64,000 nucleotides of DNA, taken from contig JADBXZ010000003.1 of NCBI GenBank assembly GCA_020403265.1, forward strand, positions 1 through 64,000, in the 5' to 3' direction. A program made the translations under genes and the position numbers. This document shows, piece by piece, positions 45,863 to 54,550 of the stretch; the first letter of the stretch is position 1, and each line of letters begins with the position of its first letter. The notes below the pieces were generated by a model. It had not been told where the DNA came from and did not search any database. It saw nothing but the letters and a program-made list of their open reading frames with translations. Source of the stretch: Bacteroidota bacterium (GTDB taxonomy: Bacteria; Bacteroidota; Bacteroidia; B-17B0; Aurantibacillaceae).

Positions 45863-47092
45863 ATGAGCAAAATTAAAGTAGCCAACCCAGTAGTTGAATT
45901 AGATGGGGACGAAATGACCCGAATTATTTGGAAATTTATTAAGGACAAATTAATTGTACCTTATTTGGATATTGATATTAAGTATTATGATTTGGGAATT
46001 GAACACCGCGATGCAACAAATGACCAAGTTACAATTGATTCTGCTGAAGCTATTAAAAAATATCAGGTTGGTATTAAATGTGCAACCATCACACCTGATG
46101 AGGCACGTGTAAAAGAATTTAATCTAAAACAGATGTGGAAATCACCAAACGGAACCATTCGTAATATTTTAGACGGTACTGTTTTTCGTGAGCCTATTGT
46201 TTGTAAAAATGTCCCTCGATTAGTTACAAATTGGACTTCTCCAATCATCGTTGGTCGTCACGCATTTGGCGATCAGTACCGCGCTACTGATTTTGTGGTG
46301 CCTGGAAAAGGTAAATTAACAATGAAATTTGAAGGTGAAGATGGTAAAACTCAGGAATTTGAAATTTTCAATTTTAAAGGTGCTGGTGTAGCAATGGGTA
46401 TGTACAATACTGAGGAGAGTATTCGTGGTTTTGCACATTCTTGTTTTAATGTTGCTTTAAACAAAAAATGGCCACTTTATTTATCAACAAAAAATACTAT
46501 CCTTAAAAAATATGATGGCCGCTTCAAAGATATATTTGAAGAAATTTATCAAGCTGAATATAAAGCAAAATTTGAGGCTGCGGGTATCGTATACGAACAT
46601 CGTTTAATTGATGATATGGTTGCAAGCGCTTTAAAATGGAACGGTAGTTTTGTTTGGGCCTGTAAAAATTATGATGGTGATGTGCAATCTGATTCAGTGG
46701 CTCAGGGTTTTGGCAGTTTAGGATTAATGACATCTGTATTAGTTACGCCGGATGGTAAAGTCATGGAAGCAGAAGCAGCACATGGAACGGTAACCCGCCA
46801 CTACAGAGATCATCAGGCAGGTAAACCAACCAGCACTAACCCAATTGCAAGTATTTTTGCTTGGACAAGAGGTTTGGAGTTTCGCGGTAAATTAGATGGA
46901 AATCAGGAATTAATCAGATTTGCACAAACTTTAGAAAAAGTATGTGTTGAAACGGTTGAGAGTGGCAAAATGACCAAGGATTTAGCGGTTTGTGCATATG
47001 GCAACAAAGTAAATCATGGAGAACATTATTTATATACAGAGGAATTTTTGGCAGCCATTGATACTAATTTAAAAGCTGCATTAGAAAAGTAA
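45863..47092 (+). CDS. icd: NADP-dependent isocitrate dehydrogenase (eukaryotic type)
   Basis: The 409-residue protein is highly typical of the eukaryotic-type homodimeric enzyme. It has [20 protein letters not shown] near the N-terminus, substrate-binding [19 protein letters not shown] (near 95), [20 protein letters not shown] (near 270) with metal ligands, and [15 protein letters not shown] with the NADP-binding part. It converts isocitrate to 2-oxoglutarate in the TCA cycle. It is preceded by a TAnnTTTG promoter and followed by a terminator, so it is monocistronic. Confidence 0.96.
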   Translation: MSKIKVANPVVELDGDEMTRIIWKFIKDKLIVPYLDIDIKYYDLGIEHRDATNDQVTIDSAEAIKKYQVGIKCATITPDEARVKEFNLKQMWKSPNGTIRNILDGTVFREPIVCKNVPRLVTNWTSPIIVGRHAFGDQYRATDFVVPGKGKLTMKFEGEDGKTQEFEIFNFKGAGVAMGMYNTEESIRGFAHSCFNVALNKKWPLYLSTKNTILKKYDGRFKDIFEEIYQAEYKAKFEAAGIVYEHRLIDDMVASALKWNGSFVWACKNYDGDVQSDSVAQGFGSLGLMTSVLVTPDGKVMEAEAAHGTVTRHYRDHQAGKPTSTNPIASIFAWTRGLEFRGKLDGNQELIRFAQTLEKVCVETVESGKMTKDLAVCAYGNKVNHGEHYLYTEEFLAAIDTNLKAALEK

Positions 47093-47113
47093 AAAGATTG
47101 TTACTTTTATTCG

Positions 47114-47150
47114 AACCCACGGTGCAATTACATCGTGGGTTTTTTATTAC
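47114..47150 (+). terminator. Intrinsic terminator of icd
   Basis: ACCCACGGTG and CATCGTGGGT form a 10-bp stem with one G-U pair, followed by TTTTTTATT. Confidence 0.85.
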
Positions 47151-47728
47151 CTGAATTTTGCATTAAAATTCAGACGTCTGTTTTTCGTTCGTACTCACAT
47201 TTGAATTAAACCCATTTTATTCATTTAGAAAACCAAATAAATAAACGATGTAAGAAAATCAACCATTTGCTCAGGAATATATGAAACCCAAATGGTGATT
47301 TTCTAAATCGGGATAACCCCAATTAAGACAAGTAGTTCGGCTAATTCTTAGCCTCCTATTGAATAAATTGGGTTAAACAAGATTAAAAAAAGTCAGGTAG
47401 TATTTCTGAGGTTTGTGGTCCAACTTGGGCACGTCCGCCGCGGCGGACAAGTACCCCCTGATTAATCAATTGAAGCAATTTACTAAATAAAAAACCTCAG
47501 AATAATTTCTGAGGTTTGTGGGAACTACCGACCAAATATCGAACCAATTTATTGAAAATATGAGGGTTTTAGCAAGTTTAGAGTCATATCTGAATATTTA
47601 AAGGAATTTTTAATTAGTAATTAAAGAATACTGAAAAGAAGGTTGTTTTGTTGAGCATGTTTGTTCAAAATATCTTTTTTGAGTAAGCTAATTAATTATG
47701 AAAGTTAAAATTTATAGGAAAAGTAATT
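47151..47728. other. Repeat-containing intergenic stretch before the eCIS region
   Basis: No gene. TTTCTGAGGTTTGTGG occurs twice about 100 bp apart (near 47403 and 47504). The second copy is preceded by AAACCTCAGAATAA, giving a hairpin. GTCCGCCGCGGCGGAC (about 47432-47447) is a perfect 16-bp GC-rich palindrome in AT-rich surroundings. The stretch marks the border between housekeeping genes and the eCIS region. Confidence 0.5.
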
Positions 47729-49321
47729 TTACGGCATTATTTTATCTCGTTGATTTTTCCATATTTTAAGAAAAATAACTAATCCAGTAATACAAACCAA
47801 TGGAATAAAAAATAGTAACGTATTTTTTAAATTATTAGAAGAGTCTGTAGAATAAAAGCAGAAAAAATAGATGGATAAAATTAGAGAAAGTATTAGAATT
47901 ACCATTACAAAAAGTAATAAATAATATAAACCTGTACTTTTTAATTTTGGAATGTTGTCTTTAGTACTAACTACCTTTAATAATAATATTAATAAAGTTA
48001 AAAGCATCAAAAAAACAGATAGGCCAAATAAGTACGGTTTTGATTTTGCTAAAACAATTATTTTAGTAATTAGTGGTGAGTTGGTCGGAGTTATAACTGG
48101 AAGAGGTTGAGATGTAACAGAATAAGATTTTGTTGATGTAAATTTATTTTCTATTAAATCCCATAAATTATTACTACCCTCATCAAAGCCCAAAGCCCAT
48201 ATCGCAATTCCACCAAGTTTTTTATTTAGTACCAAATCATATTTTTTTCCAAGTGAATAAACGCCATCAAGCCAAAATTGACGGTATTTTCCTTTATCAT
48301 ATGGAAAAATATAATAACTACTATTAATTACAGTGTCATTTTTAAATCTATCGAGCATAGATAATGCATAGCCATATGATCTGTAGCCAGCAAAACTTAA
48401 AACATTTGAAGGAATATTTTCGTCATCGGTTTCCCAAATGGCTCCATAATAGGCAACTCCCAGTAGTAATAAAGAATCTGGAATGTTTTTTAAATAATAT
48501 TCTGTTGAGCTTTCAATTTGATTTGTTATCCAGTTTGGCGACGATTTTAAAGGGGCAATGGGGCCTGTGATTTTGCTAAATGAGCCAAAATAATCATACC
48601 CCATAATTATAAATAAATCTACAGACTTAAGAAGGGCATTAAAATCAAAAGGTGAAGAATCAGAATCAACAGCTGGCAAAGTAATGTAAACTAGCAAACC
48701 ATTTTGTTTAAAAGTGCTTTTTAAATTCGATATAAAATTACTAAAACTTGCTTTAGCACTGTATGGTATTCCTTCAAAATCAATACAAATACCATCTGCT
48801 TTTTTACTAATTACATTTGATAAAATAGTTTTGATAAAATTACTTTGCGCATTAGAATTGTTTAAAAAAGTTTTAATGGGCGATGCGCCAAAACAAGTAA
48901 CATTTAAAATAACTTTGCATAAGGGATTTTGTTTTTTTACGTAATTAACGAATGAAGTTGTGTCCCAACCATTATATTCTATGTTGCCAGTACTTGGGTC
49001 AATTTTGCTCGAAAAATAAGAAACGTGTGTTAATAACGAATAATTGTAGTTGATGTAAGCGTTTTTCATCCAATAGGTATGCCAACCAAAAATTTTAACT
49101 ATTGGTTTTAATTTGGATGAGTCCGAAGTTTTTTTTAACTGAATATGATTATTTGTTAATAAATGGGTTGAATGGAAATATTTTTTAACAGAATCCTTAA
49201 TGTTTAAAAAAAAGTCATGAGATGTAATTGAGTCGGCTTTTTCTTGCGCATAGATAAACGTATGTGTAGTTGATATGCACAGCGATATAAAAATAAAAAA
49301 CAGTTTATGTAAACGTTTCAT
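47729..49321 (-). CDS. Membrane-anchored GH18-like glycosidase
   Basis: From the Met at 49321 the protein is 530 residues with a signal peptide (KLFFIFISLCISTTHTFIYA); the frame extends to 49399 but without a good signal. A GH18 (chitinase-fold) domain covers about residues 75-400. KADGICIDFEGIP fits DGxDxDxE with Cys in place of the middle Asp but with the catalytic Asp-x-Glu preserved, followed by MGYDYFGS and GIAIWALGFD. The C-terminal 110 residues hold three membrane helices. It could cleave peptidoglycan or chitin-like glycans. It is divergent from the eCIS genes and may serve particle release or wall remodelling. Confidence 0.75.
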   Translation of the reverse strand: MKRLHKLFFIFISLCISTTHTFIYAQEKADSITSHDFFLNIKDSVKKYFHSTHLLTNNHIQLKKTSDSSKLKPIVKIFGWHTYWMKNAYINYNYSLLTHVSYFSSKIDPSTGNIEYNGWDTTSFVNYVKKQNPLCKVILNVTCFGASPIKTFLNNSNAQSNFIKTILSNVISKKADGICIDFEGIPYSAKASFSNFISNLKSTFKQNGLLVYITLPAVDSDSSPFDFNALLKSVDLFIIMGYDYFGSFSKITGPIAPLKSSPNWITNQIESSTEYYLKNIPDSLLLLGVAYYGAIWETDDENIPSNVLSFAGYRSYGYALSMLDRFKNDTVINSSYYIFPYDKGKYRQFWLDGVYSLGKKYDLVLNKKLGGIAIWALGFDEGSNNLWDLIENKFTSTKSYSVTSQPLPVITPTNSPLITKIIVLAKSKPYLFGLSVFLMLLTLLILLLKVVSTKDNIPKLKSTGLYYLLLFVMVILILSLILSIYFFCFYSTDSSNNLKNTLLFFIPLVCITGLVIFLKIWKNQRDKIMP

Positions 49322-49444
49322 TTTTTGCATTTTTACAGCTACCAATTTAATCCATTTAATTAACATTATTGTAATTTTTTCAACAAAGTTAAAATTCATA
49401 ATTTTTAAGTATATATTTAGCCTAATTTACAGATCGTATATTCT

Positions 49445-50260
49445 ATGGAAAAGCAAATAAATCATAATGTTTATCTTAAAGAACTTGAAACTGCTTTAGC
49501 TACAGTAAAAGCGTCTTTAATTAATAATGAAGAAGCTACTCAAAATACCTATAAAAACGCAATAATTACTGAAAAATCTTCTGAAAATCTGAAAAAAGAT
49601 AAAAAGAAGTATTTAGATAAAGCAACAGAGTATTATAACCATCTTTCGGCAATGAGCGAAACTGCAGCGCAAGTTAAGTTGCTTTCCGGCAGAGCTGTTA
49701 CAATGGCAAAAATTGCTGCAACCGACGAAGAAACTGTTGCAAAAAATATGGCCGCTGCCGCTAAAAGTATCGAAGCCGCTATGGAATCTATTGCCATACT
49801 AAGTTCTGATGCCGCAGCGATTAATGCAAAAGCAGCATCAGAAGATGCTAATACCAAAATTTCTAACATGGCAAAGGAAGCTTATACTAAGGGCTTAGAT
49901 GCCGCTGAAGCTGCAGAAAAAGCGACCATGTCTTCATTACAAGCTACAATCCTTTCTGCAAAATCAAATGCTAAATTTATTAGCACCCTAATAACTGATT
50001 TTTCTACCAATATTGATGCGTTAAATACGGCTATAAATACTACATTAACCACTGCCAAAACAAACGTGGAACAAGCTTCAAAACAATACGCTGAGGCAGC
50101 TACCACTAGCGCAAATGATGAATCATTACTTGAAAAAGCTACTTTAGATTTTAATAGTGCAAAAGAGGCTAACCAAGAAGATAAAATTAAATTGGGTTTA
50201 AACGAAGCGCTTAAAATAGTTAAAGAAGATAAAAAATCAACAGACACTTCAAAAAAATAA
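49445..50260 (+). CDS. Ala-rich helical/coiled-coil protein 1 at the eCIS start
   Basis: The 271-residue protein is almost wholly helical, rich in Ala, Lys, Glu, Thr and Ser, without Trp and Cys. It has heptad-like spacing (for example TVAKNMAAAAKSIEAAMESI and LDAAEAAEKATMSSLQATIL). There is no signal peptide and no known domain. It lies 3 bp before a second protein of similar character (50264) and upstream of the payload genes. It may be a scaffold, adaptor or tube-lumen component for eCIS, or a shared chaperone, but this is inference from position only. Confidence 0.65.
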   Translation: MEKQINHNVYLKELETALATVKASLINNEEATQNTYKNAIITEKSSENLKKDKKKYLDKATEYYNHLSAMSETAAQVKLLSGRAVTMAKIAATDEETVAKNMAAAAKSIEAAMESIAILSSDAAAINAKAASEDANTKISNMAKEAYTKGLDAAEAAEKATMSSLQATILSAKSNAKFISTLITDFSTNIDALNTAINTTLTTAKTNVEQASKQYAEAATTSANDESLLEKATLDFNSAKEANQEDKIKLGLNEALKIVKEDKKSTDTSKK

Positions 50261-50263
50261 CAT

Positions 50264-51028
50264 ATGGGATTTTCAGAAACAAAAAACTCTATTCTAAAAG
50301 AGTTAGTAGCCAGTAAAAAATCAAAAGATAAATTACTTGTTTTAGCTACAACCGAAAAAGCGGCAAAAGAAAATACACTTGCTAGCAAAACTACTATTTG
50401 CGAAAATGATAGCGCGGACTTGGTAAACGCTGAAAATAATCAAGAAGCGTCTGCACACGCAAAAGAATCAGCTATCAATTTATTAGCTGACATAGAGTTG
50501 TCGTGTACTAACGCTTCAGAACTTCACGGCGAATCGCTAACCATGGTAGAGGATGCTCATCATACTGCTTCAAAGGCGGTATCATTTGCTTTAATTATTG
50601 ATGAGTTAAACACCCATATTAATAACGAAGTAAAACACAATAAGGTAATTTTAAATTTATTGGTAAAAGATTCTGCTAAAGCAGTGCTTGATGCGAAAAC
50701 GGCGGTTACTCTTGCTTCAAAAGCATTAGTAGATGCTATTACCGCCGCTACTTCTGTTATACATTTAAATAATTCGTTAAATAGCACAAAAACATTAATA
50801 GAAAATACATTACCATTAATTACAAATAAAACCGAAGGCTTGGATGAGTTGTTGGAAGATTTAAAAGCTAAGGCACAAAAAATGTACGACCAATCGTTAA
50901 AAGAGAAAAAAGCTGCGGAATTAGCCTTACGCGACACGACTAAGAAATTTAGTGATGCCACTACCGAGGCCAATGCGGCTGGAGCTGCGCTAACTGCCGC
51001 TAATTTGGCTGTTGGGCAGGCTAATTAA
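50264..51028 (+). CDS. Ala-rich helical/coiled-coil protein 2
   Basis: The 254-residue protein resembles its upstream neighbour in composition: long helices, many Ala, Lys and Glu residues (for example KAVLDAKTAVTLASKALVDA and LEDLKAKAQKMYDQSLKEKK), and a Gly/Ala-rich end (AGAALTAANLAVGQAN). Two Cys and several His residues occur in the N-terminal half. No family is recognised. It is translated from the same transcript as protein 1 (3-bp gap), and a perfect 15-bp terminator follows. The pair is thus a distinct small operon next to the payload genes. Confidence 0.65.
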   Translation: MGFSETKNSILKELVASKKSKDKLLVLATTEKAAKENTLASKTTICENDSADLVNAENNQEASAHAKESAINLLADIELSCTNASELHGESLTMVEDAHHTASKAVSFALIIDELNTHINNEVKHNKVILNLLVKDSAKAVLDAKTAVTLASKALVDAITAATSVIHLNNSLNSTKTLIENTLPLITNKTEGLDELLEDLKAKAQKMYDQSLKEKKAAELALRDTTKKFSDATTEANAAGAALTAANLAVGQAN

Positions 51029-51050
51029 TTTTTTTTAAATGAAAATTATA

Positions 51051-51085
51051 CAAACCCAAATTAAATTTAATTTGGGTTTGTTTTT
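51051..51085 (+). terminator. Perfect 15-bp hairpin terminator after the coiled-coil pair
   Basis: CAAACCCAAATTAAA (51051-51065) is directly followed by its reverse complement, TTTAATTTGGGTTTG (51066-51080), and TTTTT. Confidence 0.85.
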
Positions 51086-51114
51086 AATAAAAAATAATTA
51101 AAAATATAATTGTT

Positions 51115-52377
51115 ATGAAGGAGACTAAGCAATTAAAAAGAGAAGAAGAATCGAAGCTTATACAAAAGCAAGAAAAAACTTCAACAGCTAAGTCATTCGA
51201 ATCTCCAACTAACACTATAAATTTTACCGTACAAAAAAAAGCCAACACAACGGGCTTGCCCGATAATTTAAAATCAGGTATCGAAAACCTTTCCGGTCAT
51301 TCGATGGACGATGTAAAAGTACATTACAACTCATCGCAACCCGCACAATTAAACGCTCATGCATTTGCACAAGGTAATCAAATTCATATTGCCCCAGGTC
51401 AACAAAAACATCTAGCCCATGAGGCTTGGCATGTGGTGCAACAAAAACAAGGCAGGGTAAAACCTACCAAACAATTAAAATCATCTGTAGCTATTAATGA
51501 TAGCCCTGCTTTGGAAAAAGAGGCAGATGTGATGGGTGCGAAAGCCACACAAATGGTAGAAAACAAAGGTAGTAGCATCAAAAAAGGCAATAGTTTTTTA
51601 CCCTCAGTTAAACAGTTTTTCTGGACAAGGTGGTATGAATTTGATGGTGAAAATTATATTGCCAGAACCATTGGCTTACCAAGTATGACTGGATGGATTA
51701 AGTTAACTCATCAACATGAAGGAAAAGATGCATATATATCTATTCATAATATAACTAAGATGCCTGAACTGCAAAGAGTTGAGCAAGGGGTGACGCAGAT
51801 AAGAAACTTAGTAGACGAACACACACCTTTAATTACTGGAATTGCTCAAGGTCTCAGAGATCAGGAACATGGACTAAATTTGGTTCGACAGGCTCAGGCC
51901 GAATTTCTTCATTTCAATCAAGCACTTGGAAATTATCTTACTCAAACCTCTACTTTCGTGAAATTATTGGGACTTGTTTTAGGATTAACAGTAGGCGTAA
52001 TAGGTGGGGTACTGATTTCCTATCTTTATTTACCTGTATGGGCTGTTGCAACTATCGAAGGGTTGAGTTTTCTTTATGGATGTGGACTTTTATATAGATG
52101 GGCTAAGTCAGATTTACTGCATCCTTTAGCAAAAATTGCTTTATTATCAGTAAACATAAGTGCAATGGCAATTGGTGCGGGTATACCTTTGGCTCAAATG
52201 ATCGCATATCTAACGGGTATAATTTCCACATCACCATTTCACACTGTGCATTTTGCAGCAGTACCATTTGCACTATTAATTGAGCATGTATTAGTTGTTA
52301 TGTTAGAAAAAGTAAACGCTTTGAGAATTGCATATAACCAGCATCATGGTCATAATAATGTTGATCATATGGCATAG
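51115..52377 (+). CDS. Candidate eCIS payload 1: DUF4157 domain plus hydrophobic membrane domain
   Basis: The 420-residue protein has no signal peptide. A short module with INFTVQKK lies at residues 35-42. A DUF4157 (eCIS core) domain follows (about 45-140) with the HEAWH zinc-protease-like motif at 102-106 and LEKEAD near 133. Residues 140-280 are soluble and partly coiled. Residues about 283-398 contain four hydrophobic segments (GLVLGLTVGVIGGVLISYLY; IALLSVNISAMAIGAGIPLA), which could form a membrane pore. DUF4157 is a known marker of eCIS-associated toxins. I infer a pore-forming or membrane-acting payload. It has its own transcription unit. Confidence 0.75.
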   Translation: MKETKQLKREEESKLIQKQEKTSTAKSFESPTNTINFTVQKKANTTGLPDNLKSGIENLSGHSMDDVKVHYNSSQPAQLNAHAFAQGNQIHIAPGQQKHLAHEAWHVVQQKQGRVKPTKQLKSSVAINDSPALEKEADVMGAKATQMVENKGSSIKKGNSFLPSVKQFFWTRWYEFDGENYIARTIGLPSMTGWIKLTHQHEGKDAYISIHNITKMPELQRVEQGVTQIRNLVDEHTPLITGIAQGLRDQEHGLNLVRQAQAEFLHFNQALGNYLTQTSTFVKLLGLVLGLTVGVIGGVLISYLYLPVWAVATIEGLSFLYGCGLLYRWAKSDLLHPLAKIALLSVNISAMAIGAGIPLAQMIAYLTGIISTSPFHTVHFAAVPFALLIEHVLVVMLEKVNALRIAYNQHHGHNNVDHMA

Positions 52378-52478
52378 TCTAAATTATTTCACAATAATGT
52401 AAATTTTATCATTATAAATACCCCTAAGAATTAAGAGTTGCCAAATAAATTATTAAATAAAACAATTCTGTATTTATA

Positions 52479-54461
52479 ATGATGAAACAAAAAATACATA
52501 ACCGCAATCCAATTGATTTAGGTAGAAGTTTAAATACAGTTTCGAGAAATAAAACCGGTACTGTAAATTCATTTAATGCTCCAAACTCTGATATTAATTT
52601 TTCAATACAAAAAAAAGTAGACGAAAGTGTAATTACTGAACAAACTCCAGCCTCATCTATAACACAATTATATGCTGAAGTAATTAACCCATTTAGCTTT
52701 CAAACTAACTCGACACAATTAAAATCTTATTCTTCGCCAAATAATGGTATAAATTTTATAATTCAAAGAAAAACAAATACCACCGGCTTACCTGAGAATT
52801 TAAAATCAGGTATCGAAAATCTCTCTGGATACTCTCTGGACGATGTAAAAGTACATTATAACTCTTCAAAACCCGCACAATTAAGCGCACACGCTTATGC
52901 ACAAGGTAGTCAAATTCACATAGCCCCAGGCCAACAAAAACATTTAGCGCACGAAGCCTGGCATGTAGTTCAGCAAAAACAGGGTAGGGTAAAGCCTACC
53001 AAACAGTTAAAAGGTAAAGTAAATATTAACGATAATACAAAGTTGGAAAAAGAGGCCGATGTAATGGCAAAACAAATTCAAAATTACAAGCCTATTCAAG
53101 GAAAATTTAAGAATTTGACATACCTACCTAGTGTTACTAAAATAGTTCAAAGGGTACTTTTTGGCACTAAGGCAGATAAAAAACCCTTGAGCGAAGAAGA
53201 AATAAATGCTTTAATTGCAAGACTGGTAGCTCGGTACGGCGCATCCAATAGAGAACGAATAGTAGAATTAGTTAACCATTACAAAGATGATAAAAAACCA
53301 AGATCAATCAGAGATGTAGAAGATCTTGTTCGCGCAAATGTGAGAGTTGATGCCGCAAGAGCAGTACCTCTCGAATTTGGTGCAGCTGATGCCCCCATGT
53401 TACCAACAGGACGAACGGCAATGCCAGTTGGCGATAGAGCTAGAGAACCAACTGCAGAGGAAAGAAGAACCGCAATAAGACACATGGAATTTAACAGTGT
53501 AACTTTTTTAACAGCAAAAGTTTTTCTTTCGGATGGTTCAACGTTCGTATTGGAATTGAGAAATGAAGATGGTCGCAAAAATGAAGGGCATGCTGAAATG
53601 CTGTTATTGGCACAAATTAGAGAAAGACTGTCAGGGCAAAAGGGTGTAGGTGTAAGTCAAATTACGATTACAATCAATAACAGTCCATGTATTCTTTGTG
53701 GCCCTGATTTGGCCAAATGGGCTCAGGAAAATGGAAATCCTCGTATTGTTATTCATTTTACGAATGCTTATGGATCGACCGAAGAATTTGTACACTCGGC
53801 TGCAGCGATGAGAGGGGCAGGCATTCACCTTCATGATTTTAATCCAATGGATCATGTTGATGCCCCAACCGCAAGAGAATTTTCTCAAACAGAGAGGGGC
53901 GGATTATCAATACATGACCGTTTTAATAGACAGGCAATTGCAGGTAGAAATAGACTAGCTGACCAGTCCGCCACTGAAGCCAAAGAACAAGGCGCGTCTG
54001 GAAGTGAAGAACAAAGACCACATACTGCCAAAAGGCGTGGCCGGTCAGAGGAAGAAGCATCGGAAGAAGAGAGAAGGGTACATAGACGCGAAAGACCTCA
54101 TGCAGAAATATCTGGAAGAAATTATTCTCCCAATGTCATAGGAATTAGAGATGGTGGAGAGTGCTTTTGGGATACATTAAGAGTAAGGTACGGGTTTACC
54201 GAACAGCAATTACGTGATGCTGCAAGAGCTACTGGTGTAATATATGAACAACATATGTTTGTGGATCAAATTGCAAATTTTGTGCAAAATTTATCGAGAA
54301 TAATAGGGCGAAATATACAAATAGTTTTAGATGAATTTGATATCTTCACTTTAAGATATTTAAATAGTCGGACATATGGTGCAGGGGATGTTATAGTTCA
54401 TATCGGTTTCTTTATAGATCAAGAAGGAGGAAATGGACACTTCGTTCCGCCAAACAAATAA
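52479..54461 (+). CDS. Candidate eCIS payload 2: DUF4157, cytidine-deaminase-fold and OTU-like protease domains
   Basis: The 660-residue protein has two copies of the short N-terminal module (INFSIQKK at 39-46; INFIIQRK at 91-98). The DUF4157 domain has HEAWH at 158-162. Residues about 335-445 look like a nucleic-acid deaminase: HAE at 371-373 with PCILC at 403-407, giving the zinc ligands and the catalytic Glu. After an acidic/basic linker, residues about 550-660 show an OTU-like cysteine protease: Asp-Gly before Cys562 (IRDGGECFWDTLRVR) and a C-terminal His654 (GNGHFVPPNK). The two catalytic domains could act on host nucleic acid and ubiquitin or other peptide bonds. The assignment rests on motifs, not on alignment. 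Confidence 0.75.
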   Translation: MMKQKIHNRNPIDLGRSLNTVSRNKTGTVNSFNAPNSDINFSIQKKVDESVITEQTPASSITQLYAEVINPFSFQTNSTQLKSYSSPNNGINFIIQRKTNTTGLPENLKSGIENLSGYSLDDVKVHYNSSKPAQLSAHAYAQGSQIHIAPGQQKHLAHEAWHVVQQKQGRVKPTKQLKGKVNINDNTKLEKEADVMAKQIQNYKPIQGKFKNLTYLPSVTKIVQRVLFGTKADKKPLSEEEINALIARLVARYGASNRERIVELVNHYKDDKKPRSIRDVEDLVRANVRVDAARAVPLEFGAADAPMLPTGRTAMPVGDRAREPTAEERRTAIRHMEFNSVTFLTAKVFLSDGSTFVLELRNEDGRKNEGHAEMLLLAQIRERLSGQKGVGVSQITITINNSPCILCGPDLAKWAQENGNPRIVIHFTNAYGSTEEFVHSAAAMRGAGIHLHDFNPMDHVDAPTAREFSQTERGGLSIHDRFNRQAIAGRNRLADQSATEAKEQGASGSEEQRPHTAKRRGRSEEEASEEERRVHRRERPHAEISGRNYSPNVIGIRDGGECFWDTLRVRYGFTEQQLRDAARATGVIYEQHMFVDQIANFVQNLSRIIGRNIQIVLDEFDIFTLRYLNSRTYGAGDVIVHIGFFIDQEGGNGHFVPPNK

Positions 54462-54550
54462 TTATATATGAGTATTATTCTAATTTGAAAACTTCGTTCT
54501 TAGTTAAAAAAACAACAAGTAAAACGTATATTTTAGTGTAGCTTCATATA

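Noticed and set aside
47500-47560. Possible tRNA 3' end on the minus strand (GGTTCGA-like sequence)
   Set aside because: No complementary T-stem, no anticodon arm and no acceptor stem could be found.
49633-50973. Long minus-strand frames opposite the Ala-rich helical genes
   Set aside because: They are antisense shadows of the biased codon use in the + strand genes; no start context or domain supports them.
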